33,523 bases of DNA from positions 1 to 33,523 of the forward strand of contig JAAZVY010000016.1 in assembly GCA_018623195.1 (NCBI GenBank), written 5' to 3'. This document shows positions 14,556 through 21,734 of the stretch, in pieces. Origin of the DNA: Flavobacteriaceae bacterium (GTDB lineage Bacteria; Bacteroidota; Bacteroidia; Flavobacteriales; Flavobacteriaceae). A program made the position numbers and the translations under genes. Each line of letters starts with the position of its first letter. The first letter of the stretch is position 1. The notes beneath the pieces were generated by a model, which did not search any database, was not told the origin of the DNA, and saw only the letters and a program-made list of their open reading frames with translations.

Positions 14556-15031
14556 TAGGATCTTGTAATTTTTACTACTTCAAATTCGATTTTACCGCTA
14601 GGCACTTGAATCTCTGCCGTATCACCAACAGCCTTGCCTAGAAGTCCTTTACCGATTGGAGAATTTACTGAGATCTTACCTGTCTTGAGGTCTGCCTCAC
14701 TTTCAGCTACTAATGTATAGGTCATCTCTTGACCATTAACCTTATTCTTAATCGTAACTGTTGACAGCACTAAGACTTTAGAGTTATCTAATTGTGATTC
14801 ATCGATGATACGAGCATTGGCCAAAGTTTCTTCAAGCTTAGAAATTCTCATTTCTAAAAGTCCTTGAGCTTCTTTCGCCGCATCATACTCGGCATTTTCT
14901 GATAAATCTCCTTTATCTCTTGCATCTGCAATAGCCTGCGAAGCCTTTGGACGTTCGACATCTTTCAATTGATTTAACTCGTCTTTCAGTTTTTGTAAAC
15001 CTTCTTTCGTGTAATAAGCTACTTTTGCCAT
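14555..15031 (-). CDS. greA: Transcription elongation factor GreA
   Basis: Binds the RNA polymerase secondary channel and stimulates cleavage of backtracked RNA. The 158-residue protein has the N-terminal coiled coil with the tip sequence DARDKGDLSENAEYDAAKEA, whose acidic residues are required for cleavage stimulation, and the C-terminal FKBP-like domain ending ISVNSPIGKGLLGKAVGD and FEVVKI. I chose the ATG at 15031 (MAKVAYYTKEG), the usual family start; an ATG two codons upstream (15037) is also possible. No Shine-Dalgarno is present. The gene is preceded by a strong -7 element and by a terminator-like hairpin that begins at the predicted transcription start, suggesting attenuation. HIT and DUF3127 follow. 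Confidence 0.97.
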   Translation of the reverse strand: MAKVAYYTKEGLQKLKDELNQLKDVERPKASQAIADARDKGDLSENAEYDAAKEAQGLLEMRISKLEETLANARIIDESQLDNSKVLVLSTVTIKNKVNGQEMTYTLVAESEADLKTGKISVNSPIGKGLLGKAVGDTAEIQVPSGKIEFEVVKITRS

Positions 15032-15044
15032 GGTCATAACAATT

Positions 15045-15081
15045 AAAAAATCCTCAAGACGATGTATAAGTCGAGAGGATT
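15045..15081 (-). promoter_or_regulatory. Terminator-like hairpin in greA leader (attenuator candidate)
   Basis: Read on the minus strand: AATCCTC (15081-15075), a 2-nt mismatch, GAC, a 9-nt loop, GTC, 2 nt, GAGGATT (15055-15049), then T continues to 15045, giving six T in a row. So a 7-bp plus 3-bp stem is followed by a U-tract, between the promoter and the greA start. It has the shape of an intrinsic terminator, and its 5' arm begins at the predicted first base of the mRNA. Confidence 0.65.
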
Positions 15082-15085
15082 AAAT

Positions 15086-15093
15086 CAAAGATA
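15086..15093 (-). promoter_or_regulatory. greA operon promoter (-7 element)
   Basis: On the minus strand TATCTTTG is an exact TAnnTTTG match. The base triplet 20 bp upstream is TTT rather than TTG. Transcription should begin about 4-5 nt downstream, at 15081-15082, giving a leader of about 50 nt. Confidence 0.65.
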
Positions 15094-15117
15094 CAAAATT
15101 CTAAAGAGTCTCGAAAG

Positions 15118-15564
15118 TTGCGATTACCTATTAAATTCATTGCTATTCTTCTTTTTCTCATTGTATGTAGCTGTGAATCAACCACTCCTATTCAAAATCC
15201 ATTTTTACCAAAAGCCTCTTTTGATGTTCAAATCGACCTAAATCTTCCACTCTACAGTCCGCTTCAAAACACAGGGAATTCGGTCACGCTCCCAAGCAAC
15301 CTTGGTGGAGTAAAGGGAATTCACATAACCAACGTAGGGTTCTCGACGTTTAGAGCCTTCGAAGTATCGTGTCCAAATCACACCCCCAGTTCGTGTTCAT
15401 CGACTGAATTGCAAGGAAGTCAAGTCAACTGCCAATGCGAAGATCAACTGAGTTACAGCGTATTTACTGGCCAACTACTTAACCGTCAAGGTTCAGAAAC
15501 CCTGTTCGACCTTACTGAATATCAGGTAAGAACCGAGGGCAATACCCTCTACATTTTTAATTAA
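15118..15564 (+). CDS. Hypothetical lipoprotein, orphan
   Basis: I do not recognise a family. The ORF begins with TTG at 15118 (no better ATG) and encodes 148 residues. The N-terminus MRLPIKFIAILLFLIVCSCE is a lipoprotein signal with the acylated Cys at 19. The mature part is mostly polar. A mid-region cluster of five cysteines (SCPNHTPSSCSS, then VNCQCEDQ) is unusual and suggests disulphides. It has no partner gene: divergent from greA and convergent with DUF4301, whose stop is 5 bp away. Being an envelope lipoprotein is well supported; being a real gene is likely because of the intact signal and the way it fills the gap exactly. Confidence 0.7.
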   Translation: MRLPIKFIAILLFLIVCSCESTTPIQNPFLPKASFDVQIDLNLPLYSPLQNTGNSVTLPSNLGGVKGIHITNVGFSTFRAFEVSCPNHTPSSCSSTELQGSQVNCQCEDQLSYSVFTGQLLNRQGSETLFDLTEYQVRTEGNTLYIFN

Positions 15565-15569
15565 GCATT

Positions 15570-17042
15570 CTAGTTTTGATGAGAGTCTCGGAGTAGATCG
15601 TTTACCGTCTTCACCGGGTTAAAGGTCATGGAAGGTACCTCAACGAATAATGTATTCCAAAAAGCCATAGCTCCATTCCATAAGCCAGGTAACTCAAGGG
15701 CAAGAATCTCGTTTCCTTCATAAGTTTTATGGGCTATAAATCCTTGTTTATAATCCACAAAATCTTCGAGCTGATAAGGCTCTCCACCATAATCGGTAAG
15801 GCCACAAACAATATCTACCGGATTAAAATGAGTTGCATTTTGAAGAATAGCGTTTTGCTCAGGATTTCCCTTGTCAATTTGAGCAGACTCGACAATCTGA
15901 AGTCGTTCACCGTCAGAGGTGCTTACCCAAAATGGGCCTCCCCCAGGTTCACCTTCATTTCGTACCATGGCACATACACGCAACGGTCTGAAGAGGGAAT
16001 TTTTTAAATCAAACAAAGGATCCTTAGAAGCAGAGCTAGGTTCGTATCCAAAGGTCGTACTTAGAAACGATTCGATTTCTGCAAGATCTGCGTCCTCCGG
16101 AGATTCGCACACCTCCTTTTGAAAGTGGTGAATTTGTTCCTGAATCTCAAAAGCCAGACCTGCTAAGATTCGCTTGAACTTGTGATGTTTTATCCAGTCT
16201 CTTCGTACACAGATGTTATCGATATTCTTAATAAAGACAAAGTCTGCCTGGAGTTTAGAGAGATTCTCAATTAGTGCGCCGTGACCTCCCGGTCTAAAAA
16301 GCAAATCACCATCTACCGTTCTCGCCGGTGTAAAATCAGTTTTCAGAGCAGGGGTGTCGGTGTACTTTTTCTGAAAAGAATAGGAAACCTCAAGCTTCAA
16401 ATCAAACGACTTTTTTAAACGCTCAATTTCTTCAGAAATAGCATCCAGATGGTCTTCAGAAACCGTAAAATGAACACTCCCTTGCGCATAATCCAAAGCC
16501 TCTACGAGATGAATAAAAAGCGGAGTATAAGGCTGTTCTTCTTTATGAAAGGGCAAGATGGCCTTTGGCTTGTTACCAAATTCAAAGGGTGGCTCATTAA
16601 GTATAGTACTTACTAGTGCAATACGGTCTTGATTGCTTGTTGGGCCGTTTAGATCAATGGTATTTTTTAGAGCTTCGGCAAATGGAAAGCGATCAAAACA
16701 CTCAAAGAATTGCTTTAAAAAAGGGTGCTTTTCAACGTACGCTTCAAAGGAGTCAGACGGTCTAAAATCATCTAAGAAGCTGTACAAACTTTTAAACATT
16801 CGAGTAGCAGCACCAGAGGCCGGAACGAATTTCTGAAGCTTATACTGCGATGCTTTTTGAGTAAATATTTCAAGGTATTTTTCTGAATCCTCAATAGAGA
16901 TAATGCCATCGTTCAACGTGGCCGGACGCGCTAAATTCACGAAGGGTATACCTTCCTTTATTTGCTTTAACTGTCTCTCGTATTGAGATAGAGAAATACC
17001 TAGATTCTCGAGTTGGGCTTGGTCTCTAGGGGCTAAATTCAT
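15570..17042 (-). CDS. DUF4301 protein, nucleotidyltransferase-like
   Basis: A 490-residue cytoplasmic protein of the Bacteroidota family DUF4301, function unknown. Several segments resemble sugar-nucleotide pyrophosphorylases: FVPASGAATRMFKSL (72-86) is like their GxGxR(M/L) nucleotide loop; NKPKAILPFHKEEQPYTPLF (157-176) resembles the Lys-containing substrate motif; FRPGGHGALIENL (249-261) and FIKNIDNI (270-277) resemble the base-binding and metal-binding regions; NEGEPGGGPFWV follows later. I infer a GT-A-type nucleotidyltransferase fold, not a proven activity. It is the last gene of the PPTase-PnuC-kinase-DUF4301 operon, 5 bp after the kinase, a conserved neighbour order in Flavobacteriales as I recall it. 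Confidence 0.85.
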   Translation of the reverse strand: MNLAPRDQAQLENLGISLSQYERQLKQIKEGIPFVNLARPATLNDGIISIEDSEKYLEIFTQKASQYKLQKFVPASGAATRMFKSLYSFLDDFRPSDSFEAYVEKHPFLKQFFECFDRFPFAEALKNTIDLNGPTSNQDRIALVSTILNEPPFEFGNKPKAILPFHKEEQPYTPLFIHLVEALDYAQGSVHFTVSEDHLDAISEEIERLKKSFDLKLEVSYSFQKKYTDTPALKTDFTPARTVDGDLLFRPGGHGALIENLSKLQADFVFIKNIDNICVRRDWIKHHKFKRILAGLAFEIQEQIHHFQKEVCESPEDADLAEIESFLSTTFGYEPSSASKDPLFDLKNSLFRPLRVCAMVRNEGEPGGGPFWVSTSDGERLQIVESAQIDKGNPEQNAILQNATHFNPVDIVCGLTDYGGEPYQLEDFVDYKQGFIAHKTYEGNEILALELPGLWNGAMAFWNTLFVEVPSMTFNPVKTVNDLLRDSHQN

Positions 17043-17047
17043 AGAGT

Positions 17048-17617
17048 TTAAAAGAGCGCCTCAATGGCCATTGAAGCAGACTCTAGTCGGGTTGTTTGGT
17101 TTCCTTGTAAAGATATATAATTACAATCATTAGCCTCCAAAGCAGAGCGAAATGCCTCGTACATTTTCTCTCTCTCATGCGGTTTATCTCTGAGATCATC
17201 AGCTACCCAAGGCACATCAATACCTGTAAGTAAATACAAGTCATAGTTTTGAGCAGACACTGCATCAAGAAGCCTTTGATCTGCCCATCCGTTATAATAG
17301 ACCTCAGAGTATACCAAAGTCTCGAGTAAATCTGTATCGCAGACGATGAATTGTTTCTGATCGTTTTCGGCCTGAATAATTGCCTCGTTTTCAAGTTTCA
17401 TCTGTCCGATAGCTATTGGTACCAGATCTTCAGGCTGACAAATAGCACGCGAACGATCCCATTTTTCCTGCAGATACTCCCTCGCATATTCAGCCACCCA
17501 AGGCACATCGTACTTTTCAGAAAGTTGTTTGGCAAGCGTAGTTTTACCCGTTGACTCAGGGCCAAAAAGAACGATACGCTTTACTAGAGTTCGTTTTTGT
17601 GAAGGGATTTTCTCCAT
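17048..17617 (-). CDS. NadR-like ATP-binding protein, probable ribosylnicotinamide kinase
   Basis: A P-loop kinase resembling the C-terminal ribosylnicotinamide kinase domain of NadR. From the ATG at 17617 (189 aa) the Walker A is GPESTGKTTLAKQL (19-32), followed by VPWVAEYAREYLQEKW (38-53) and VCDTDLLETLVYSE (92-105), both NadR-like. The NMN adenylyltransferase domain of full NadR is absent. The open frame continues upstream to 17767, but those 50 codons lie within pnuC and give no family-like sequence, so I reject that start. It overlaps pnuC by 34 nt. With PnuC importing nicotinamide riboside, this enzyme would trap it as NMN (established logic for PnuC/NRK pairs, inferred here). Confidence 0.85.
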   Translation of the reverse strand: MEKIPSQKRTLVKRIVLFGPESTGKTTLAKQLSEKYDVPWVAEYAREYLQEKWDRSRAICQPEDLVPIAIGQMKLENEAIIQAENDQKQFIVCDTDLLETLVYSEVYYNGWADQRLLDAVSAQNYDLYLLTGIDVPWVADDLRDKPHEREKMYEAFRSALEANDCNYISLQGNQTTRLESASMAIEALF

Positions 17618-18207
17618 GCGTAATATCCTTGAAAGGCGAGTATCGTAAAAATTAAATATTGTAAAGAAAGCATCCCCCAACCTCGGTAGGCATAAAGCGG
17701 AATGGTGATTAAATCGGCTGAAATCCAAAGAACCCAACTCTCTAATTTTTTTCGTGCCATCAACCACATCGCTGTGAAAAATACCCCACTGGTAAAAATG
17801 TCGATGACATTTGAAAGGTCCATTGTGGTGCTAGTCAGACGATAGACCATATAAGTAACCAGCATCGTAACGAGTACTAGGGTAAGGCCAAGCCCTCTTT
17901 CTTTGCTCGTCATCGTAGTGATTTGACGAACTTTTATTCCGTCTTTTTGTCTAGACCACTCCCACCAACCATAAATACTCATCAATGAGTAGTAGGCGTT
18001 CATCAGCATGTCTCCGAGCAGCCGGTCAGTGAAAAAAAGGTACATAGTTATTGTTGTTCCTATGATCCCTGTGGGATATACCCCAATGTGCGCCCGCTTC
18101 GCTAACCAAACACTCCACACGCCGAATATAAAGGCTAAGAGCTCAAGCACAATAAGCTCAGTACTGCGTTCTAAATAAGGGCCTAAGAAGAAATCGACAA
18201 TATTCAT
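17584..18207 (-). CDS. pnuC: Nicotinamide riboside transporter PnuC
   Basis: A 207-residue integral membrane facilitator of the PnuC family, probably importing nicotinamide riboside. About seven hydrophobic segments are visible. The family-typical NAYYSLMSIYGWWEWSRQKD sits in the middle and ESWVLWISADLITIPLYAYR near the end, with the Trp/Asn/Asp-rich pocket features expected of PnuC. Related paralogues carry thiamine or riboflavin (PnuT, PnuX), but the adjacent NadR-like kinase favours the nicotinamide form. It overlaps the upstream phosphopantetheinyl transferase by 4 nt and the downstream kinase by 34 nt. Confidence 0.92.
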   Translation of the reverse strand: MNIVDFFLGPYLERSTELIVLELLAFIFGVWSVWLAKRAHIGVYPTGIIGTTITMYLFFTDRLLGDMLMNAYYSLMSIYGWWEWSRQKDGIKVRQITTMTSKERGLGLTLVLVTMLVTYMVYRLTSTTMDLSNVIDIFTSGVFFTAMWLMARKKLESWVLWISADLITIPLYAYRGWGMLSLQYLIFTILAFQGYYAWRKSLHKNEL

Positions 18208-18842
18208 GATAACGTTTTAGTCTGATAAGTATAGACTAAGGTGTGATTGTCGAAAGTTTCGAAAGTAAAGTGAAATCGATTTTCGTCAACCCATGCACTA
18301 CTATGGTGAGACTCAAGGGTAAAATCATCAATATTTATAGCCTCTCTAAAGGATAATCCTGCTCGGTCCAAGATTTTATAAATCGATTCTTTAGCTCCCC
18401 AAATAGCGGTTAGTTTTTCAATACGGTCTGAGGTGTTTTCAAGACTTGCTACGGCTCCTTCCCCCGTAAATCGAGGTGCAATTTTCAAAATTTTCTCGCG
18501 ATGCTGTTCTATATCTACGCCAACCTCAACATTAAATCCCAATGCGATCGCAACATAGCCCAAAGTGTGCGAAATAGATATCGAAGTCCCACTATCAAGG
18601 AAAGGCTTTCCTGATGGCTTATACTTCAGCGCTGCATCCTCAATCTGATAAGTCTTTAGTAGCTGCCTTACCGCAAGAAAACATTTGCGATGCGCTTCTG
18701 ACTTCATCTGAGACAAGCGCTCTTTAGAAGCCTCAGAAAGATTGAGGTTTTGGCGTAGTTCCTCTTCAGACTCTGAAACCCGCCAAACGGCGACCTTATA
18801 ATCTTGAATACTCTTACTACTCAGGCTTTTAAATAAAGGCAC
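18204..18842 (-). CDS. 4'-phosphopantetheinyl transferase
   Basis: Transfers phosphopantetheine from CoA to a serine of carrier proteins. The 212-residue product is of the two-domain Sfp/Gsp type. Motifs are KPSGKPFL (75-82), SISISHTLGYVAIAL (87-101), VEVGVDIE (105-112) with the Mg-binding Asp/Glu, and WGAKESIYKIL (148-158), the usual W..KE.. motif. The start is GTG at 18842 (MPLFKSLS), matching the common Bacteroidota N-terminus MPL[FY]K. It is divergent from ahcY, a frequent neighbour pairing in this group, with only 50 bp between starts, and it overlaps pnuC by 4 nt as the operon's first gene. Its carrier protein could be ACP or a secondary-metabolite carrier; none is nearby. Confidence 0.92.
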   Translation of the reverse strand: MPLFKSLSSKSIQDYKVAVWRVSESEEELRQNLNLSEASKERLSQMKSEAHRKCFLAVRQLLKTYQIEDAALKYKPSGKPFLDSGTSISISHTLGYVAIALGFNVEVGVDIEQHREKILKIAPRFTGEGAVASLENTSDRIEKLTAIWGAKESIYKILDRAGLSFREAINIDDFTLESHHSSAWVDENRFHFTFETFDNHTLVYTYQTKTLS

Positions 18843-18859
18843 TTTCTGAAAATTGATGG

Positions 18860-18867
18860 TATCTTTG
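18860..18867 (+). promoter_or_regulatory. ahcY promoter (-7 element)
   Basis: TATCTTTG is an exact TAnnTTTG match, 25 nt before the ATG. No TTG lies 17-23 bp upstream. Transcription is predicted to begin at about 18871-18872. Confidence 0.65.
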
Positions 18868-18870
18868 TGG

Positions 18871-18888
18871 CCGTAAAAATACGGTTTT
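18871..18888 (+). promoter_or_regulatory. 5'-terminal hairpin of ahcY leader
   Basis: CCGTA (18871-18875), loop AAAA, TACGG (18880-18884), then TTTT. A perfect 5-bp stem begins at the predicted transcription start and ends 8 nt before the ATG. It is short, so chance is possible; it is notable because similar elements follow other promoters in this window. Confidence 0.45.
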
Positions 18889-18892
18889 AATC

Positions 18893-20203
18893 ATGGCAAC
18901 ACCCACTTACACCCCTTACAAAGTAAAAGACCTCAGTTTAGCAGACTGGGGACGCAAAGAAATTGAGCTTGCAGAAGCAGAGATGCCGGGTCTTATGGCC
19001 CTTCGAGAAGAGTATGGCCAGGCGCAGCCTCTGAAAGGTGCTCGTATTGCGGGTTGTCTGCACATGACCATTCAAACTGCTGTGCTTATCGAGACCCTAG
19101 TGGCCTTGGGAGCAGAGGTTACTTGGAGTTCTTGTAATATCTTTTCAACTCAGGATCACGCAGCAGCGGCTATTGCAGCAGCGGGAATTCCCGTTTATGC
19201 TTGGAAGGGGATGAACGAAGAGGAATTCAACTGGTGTATTGAGCAGACCCTTTTCTTCGGAGAAGATCGTCAGCCGCTCAACATGATTCTTGACGATGGT
19301 GGAGACCTTACGAATATGGTGCTTGATCAGTATCCAGAACTAGTAGCCGAGATTAGAGGTCTCTCTGAAGAAACCACTACTGGGGTTCACCGACTCTATG
19401 AGCGTATGGCCAAAGGAACACTTCCGATGCCTGCAATTAATGTCAATGACTCGGTAACCAAGTCGAAGTTTGATAATAAATACGGATGTAAAGAAAGTGC
19501 CGTTGACGCGGTTCGCCGAGCTACCGATGTAATGCTTGCCGGTAAGCGTGTGGTTGTTTGTGGATACGGAGACGTAGGAAAAGGAACCGCCGCTTCATTT
19601 AGAGGGGCAGGTGCGATTGTAACGGTCACTGAGATTGATCCGATCTGTGCGCTTCAAGCGTGTATGGACGGATACGAAGTAAAACGTCTCGAGACCGCAG
19701 TAGGTAATGCGGATATTGTAATCACCACTACCGGTAACAAAGATATTGTACGCGGAGAGCACTTCGAGGCGATGAAAGACAAGACCATTGTGTGTAACAT
19801 CGGACACTTCGATAACGAAATCGACATGGCCTGGTTAAACACCAACCACGGAAACACCAAGGTTGAGATCAAGCCTCAAGTGGATAAATACACTGTTAAT
19901 GGTAAAGACATCATCATCCTAGCCGAAGGTCGTCTAGTTAACCTAGGATGCGCTACCGGACACCCAAGCTTTGTAATGAGTAATTCATTCACCAACCAGA
20001 CCCTAGCTCAGTTAGAGTTATGGAACAACGCTGAGAATTACGAAAACAAGGTATACATGCTTCCCAAGCACTTAGATGAGAAAGTAGCTGCCCTTCACCT
20101 TGCAAAGCTAGGTGCAGAACTTACCGAGTTAAAGCAAGATCAGGCTGAGTACATTGGGGTTACCGTTCAAGGACCCTTCAAGCCTGAGTATTATAGATAC
20201 TAG
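18893..20203 (+). CDS. ahcY: Adenosylhomocysteinase
   Basis: Hydrolyses S-adenosylhomocysteine to homocysteine and adenosine, removing the product inhibitor of methyltransferases; NAD-dependent, cytoplasmic, usually tetrameric. The 436-residue product is full length. Visible are [17 protein letters not shown] near the N-terminus, [17 protein letters not shown] for substrate binding, the central [19 protein letters not shown], the Rossmann motif [19 protein letters not shown] at about 222-240, and the C-terminal KPEYYRY, where Lys and Tyr contact NAD of the partner subunit. A DinB-like gene follows with its GTG overlapping the ahcY stop codon. The pair ends at a strong terminator. Confidence 0.98.
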   Translation: MATPTYTPYKVKDLSLADWGRKEIELAEAEMPGLMALREEYGQAQPLKGARIAGCLHMTIQTAVLIETLVALGAEVTWSSCNIFSTQDHAAAAIAAAGIPVYAWKGMNEEEFNWCIEQTLFFGEDRQPLNMILDDGGDLTNMVLDQYPELVAEIRGLSEETTTGVHRLYERMAKGTLPMPAINVNDSVTKSKFDNKYGCKESAVDAVRRATDVMLAGKRVVVCGYGDVGKGTAASFRGAGAIVTVTEIDPICALQACMDGYEVKRLETAVGNADIVITTTGNKDIVRGEHFEAMKDKTIVCNIGHFDNEIDMAWLNTNHGNTKVEIKPQVDKYTVNGKDIIILAEGRLVNLGCATGHPSFVMSNSFTNQTLAQLELWNNAENYENKVYMLPKHLDEKVAALHLAKLGAELTELKQDQAEYIGVTVQGPFKPEYYRY

Positions 20204-20661
20204 TGTCTTCATTTGAGAAACTCATAACACTAGTAGACGAGCTGTATCAGGAGTCTAATTGGGCTGAAAAAAGCTCGGTCGAAGTTTCCAAAGCGACTGT
20301 TGGGTGGCATATTGCCCATTCCTACCTCGTGATTATAAAGAGTTGTGAAAATCTTTTAAGTAATACCAATCGCCCATCAAAAAATCGAAAATGGCTTCGA
20401 CAAGAAGTCTTTTTTCTTTTACGAAAAATACCTCGAAATAAGATTGAGGCCCCAGACTTTGTTGTACCTATCGATGATAGCGAGAAGGAGATTAAAAGGC
20501 TTTACGAACAGGCGATGTCGCTCCTTTTACAGATAAAACAAAATAAGGATGGATACTTATCGCATCCCTTTTTAGGACCAATAAAACCAAAAAGAGTTCC
20601 TCTTTTTCTTCGAATACACACCACTCATCACCTGCGGATTATTCGAGAAATTATCAAATAA
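20203..20661 (+). CDS. DinB-like / DUF1569-type protein
   Basis: A 152-residue, probably four-helix-bundle protein resembling the DinB/YfiT superfamily, nearest DUF1569. Metal-ligand-like histidines occur in VGWHIAHSYLVI (about 33-44) and in LRIHTTHHLRII near the C-terminus, with SHPFLGPIKPKRVP between, as in the family. Members include thiol-dependent S-transferases, but the substrate here is unknown. The start is GTG at 20203, whose G is the last base of the ahcY stop (TAGTG), so translation is coupled. The association with ahcY may hint at sulphur or thiol metabolism (weak inference). Confidence 0.75.
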   Translation: MSSFEKLITLVDELYQESNWAEKSSVEVSKATVGWHIAHSYLVIIKSCENLLSNTNRPSKNRKWLRQEVFFLLRKIPRNKIEAPDFVVPIDDSEKEIKRLYEQAMSLLLQIKQNKDGYLSHPFLGPIKPKRVPLFLRIHTTHHLRIIREIIK

Positions 20662-20692
20662 AAAAAGGCACCGCAATGCGGTGCCTTTTTAA
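20661..20692. terminator. Bidirectional intrinsic terminator, ahcY unit / rplU-rpmA
   Basis: GGCACCGC (20667-20674), loop AAT, GCGGTGCC (20678-20685), with T5 on the plus side and at least six A upstream, giving a T-run on the minus side. A perfect 8-bp GC-rich stem serves the plus-strand ahcY unit and the minus-strand rpmA end at 20711. Confidence 0.95.
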
Positions 20693-20710
20693 TATAAGTC
20701 TAGAAATCAA

Positions 20711-20974
20711 TTACGCCTCTGGGAACGGATCAACAGATACGTATGATTTTCCTCCTACTTTCTTTTCAAAACGAACGATACCATCAACTTTCGCGTGAAG
20801 GGTATGATCTTTTGAAGCATACACATTTTCTCCTGGGTTGTGTTTAGTACCTCTTTGACGGACGATGATGTTGCCTGCAATCGCAGCTTGACCACCATAA
20901 ATTTTAACGCCTAAGCGTTTCGATTCTGATTCTCTACCGTTTTTAGAACTACCGACCCCTTTCTTGTGTGCCAT
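20711..20974 (-). CDS. rpmA: 50S ribosomal protein L27
   Basis: Ribosomal protein bL27, whose N-terminal tail reaches the peptidyl-transferase centre. The 87-residue sequence begins [20 protein letters not shown] and contains [20 protein letters not shown] and THNPGENV-like [10 protein letters not shown], all characteristic. The N-terminus has no cleavable extension of the Firmicutes type. It follows rplU by 20 bp on the same strand, the near-universal order, and ends at the shared bidirectional terminator. Confidence 0.98.
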   Translation of the reverse strand: MAHKKGVGSSKNGRESESKRLGVKIYGGQAAIAGNIIVRQRGTKHNPGENVYASKDHTLHAKVDGIVRFEKKVGGKSYVSVDPFPEA

Positions 20975-20994
20975 GGTATTATCTTTTTATTTGA

Positions 20995-21507
20995 TTATGC
21001 TTTTGAAATCGCTTCGATTAACTCAGCCTTCTTCATTGAAGAAATTCCTGAGATCCCTTTGTCTTTAGCTACCTCTTTAAGTTGAGCTACAGTCATTGAT
21101 GAATAATCAACGCTAGCTTCTTTTGCAGGCGCTTCTACCTCTTTCGCTTCTTCTTTCTTAGGAGCTGCTTTCTTGGCTGTTGCTTTCTTAGCACCACTAG
21201 AAACGATGTTTTCAATGCTCACTTCAGTTAAGTACTGGCGGTGACCATTTTGTTTTTGGTAGCCTTTTCTTCTCTTCTTTTTAAAGACGATTACTTTATC
21301 GCCTTTCAGATGCTGAAGTACTTTTACTTCTACAGCAGCACCTTCTACGACTGGGGCGCCAATAGTAACCGAACCGTTATCGTCAATTAAAAGAACACGA
21401 TCAAAAGAAACTTTTGAACCTTCTTTAGCATCTAAACGGTGTACGAATACCTTCTGGTCTTTTGCAACTTTAAATTGCTGCCCTGCCATCTCTACAATTG
21501 CGTACAT
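20995..21507 (-). CDS. rplU: 50S ribosomal protein L21 with SAP-like C-terminal extension
   Basis: Ribosomal protein bL21, 170 residues against about 103 in E. coli. The first ~103 residues are standard: [38 protein letters not shown], and [20 protein letters not shown]. After that comes an Ala/Lys/Glu-rich linker (about 107-130) and a compact tail, [20 protein letters not shown] (133-152) then [13 protein letters not shown], which looks like a SAP/HeH or Rho-N-type helix-extended-loop-helix. Extra tails on L21 occur in Bacteroidota, as I recall; a nucleic-acid-binding role is inference. The gene has the best promoter of the window. rpmA follows. Confidence 0.95.
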   Translation of the reverse strand: MYAIVEMAGQQFKVAKDQKVFVHRLDAKEGSKVSFDRVLLIDDNGSVTIGAPVVEGAAVEVKVLQHLKGDKVIVFKKKRRKGYQKQNGHRQYLTEVSIENIVSSGAKKATAKKAAPKKEEAKEVEAPAKEASVDYSSMTVAQLKEVAKDKGISGISSMKKAELIEAISKA

Positions 21508-21528
21508 AGTATAAAATTTAGTTCATTT

Positions 21529-21540
21529 CGCTAATAAGCG
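21529..21540 (-). promoter_or_regulatory. 5'-terminal hairpin of rplU leader
   Basis: CGCT, loop TATT, AGCG on the minus strand; a 4-bp stem starting about 4 nt after the -7 element, i.e. at the predicted transcription start. Weak on its own; listed because it repeats the placement seen for greA and ahcY. Confidence 0.35.
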
Positions 21541-21544
21541 GGTG

Positions 21545-21574
21545 CAAATATAATTCAAAATAACGAGTTACCAA
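21545..21574 (-). promoter_or_regulatory. rplU-rpmA promoter
   Basis: On the minus strand: TTG (21574-21572), 19 bp, then TATATTTG (21552-21545). Both elements and the spacing match the Bacteroidota sigma-70-type consensus exactly. Predicted leader about 35 nt. Confidence 0.85.
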
Positions 21575-21642
21575 CAGTTTACAAACATTTTATCTCCCTC
21601 AGAATTAACACCTTTATAATAGTTAAAACCTCCTTCAAAGCC

Positions 21643-21650
21643 TATCTTTG
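21643..21650 (+). promoter_or_regulatory. Promoter of M16 peptidase operon (-7 element)
   Basis: TATCTTTG, exact TAnnTTTG match; the upstream triplet at 17 bp is TTA. The predicted start is near 21655, giving a leader of about 80 nt that contains the hairpin at 21659-21698. It faces away from the rplU promoter. Confidence 0.65.
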
Positions 21651-21658
21651 TAGATAGT

Positions 21659-21698
21659 ACAAATCCTTAGTCTAGATGTAACTTTTCTAAGGGTTTGT
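21659..21698 (+). promoter_or_regulatory. 12-bp leader hairpin before M16 operon
   Basis: Arms ACAAATCCTTAG (21659-21670) and CTAAGGGTTTGT (21687-21698) pair over 12 bp with one G-U, around a 16-nt loop. It begins a few nt after the predicted transcription start and is followed by CGTCAG, not a T-run, so it is not a terminator. It could stabilise the mRNA or be a protein or RNA target. Confidence 0.6.
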
Positions 21699-21734
21699 CG
21701 TCAGAACAGTATTAATTAAAACATTACTAATTCA

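Noticed and set aside
17618-17767. 50-codon N-terminal extension of the NadR-like kinase
   Set aside because: It is entirely inside pnuC and has no family-like sequence; the ATG at 17617 gives a normal N-terminus.
19396-19872. Three minus-strand open frames of 70-77 codons within ahcY
   Set aside because: They are shadows of a strongly conserved, high-coding-density gene, without recognisable sequence.
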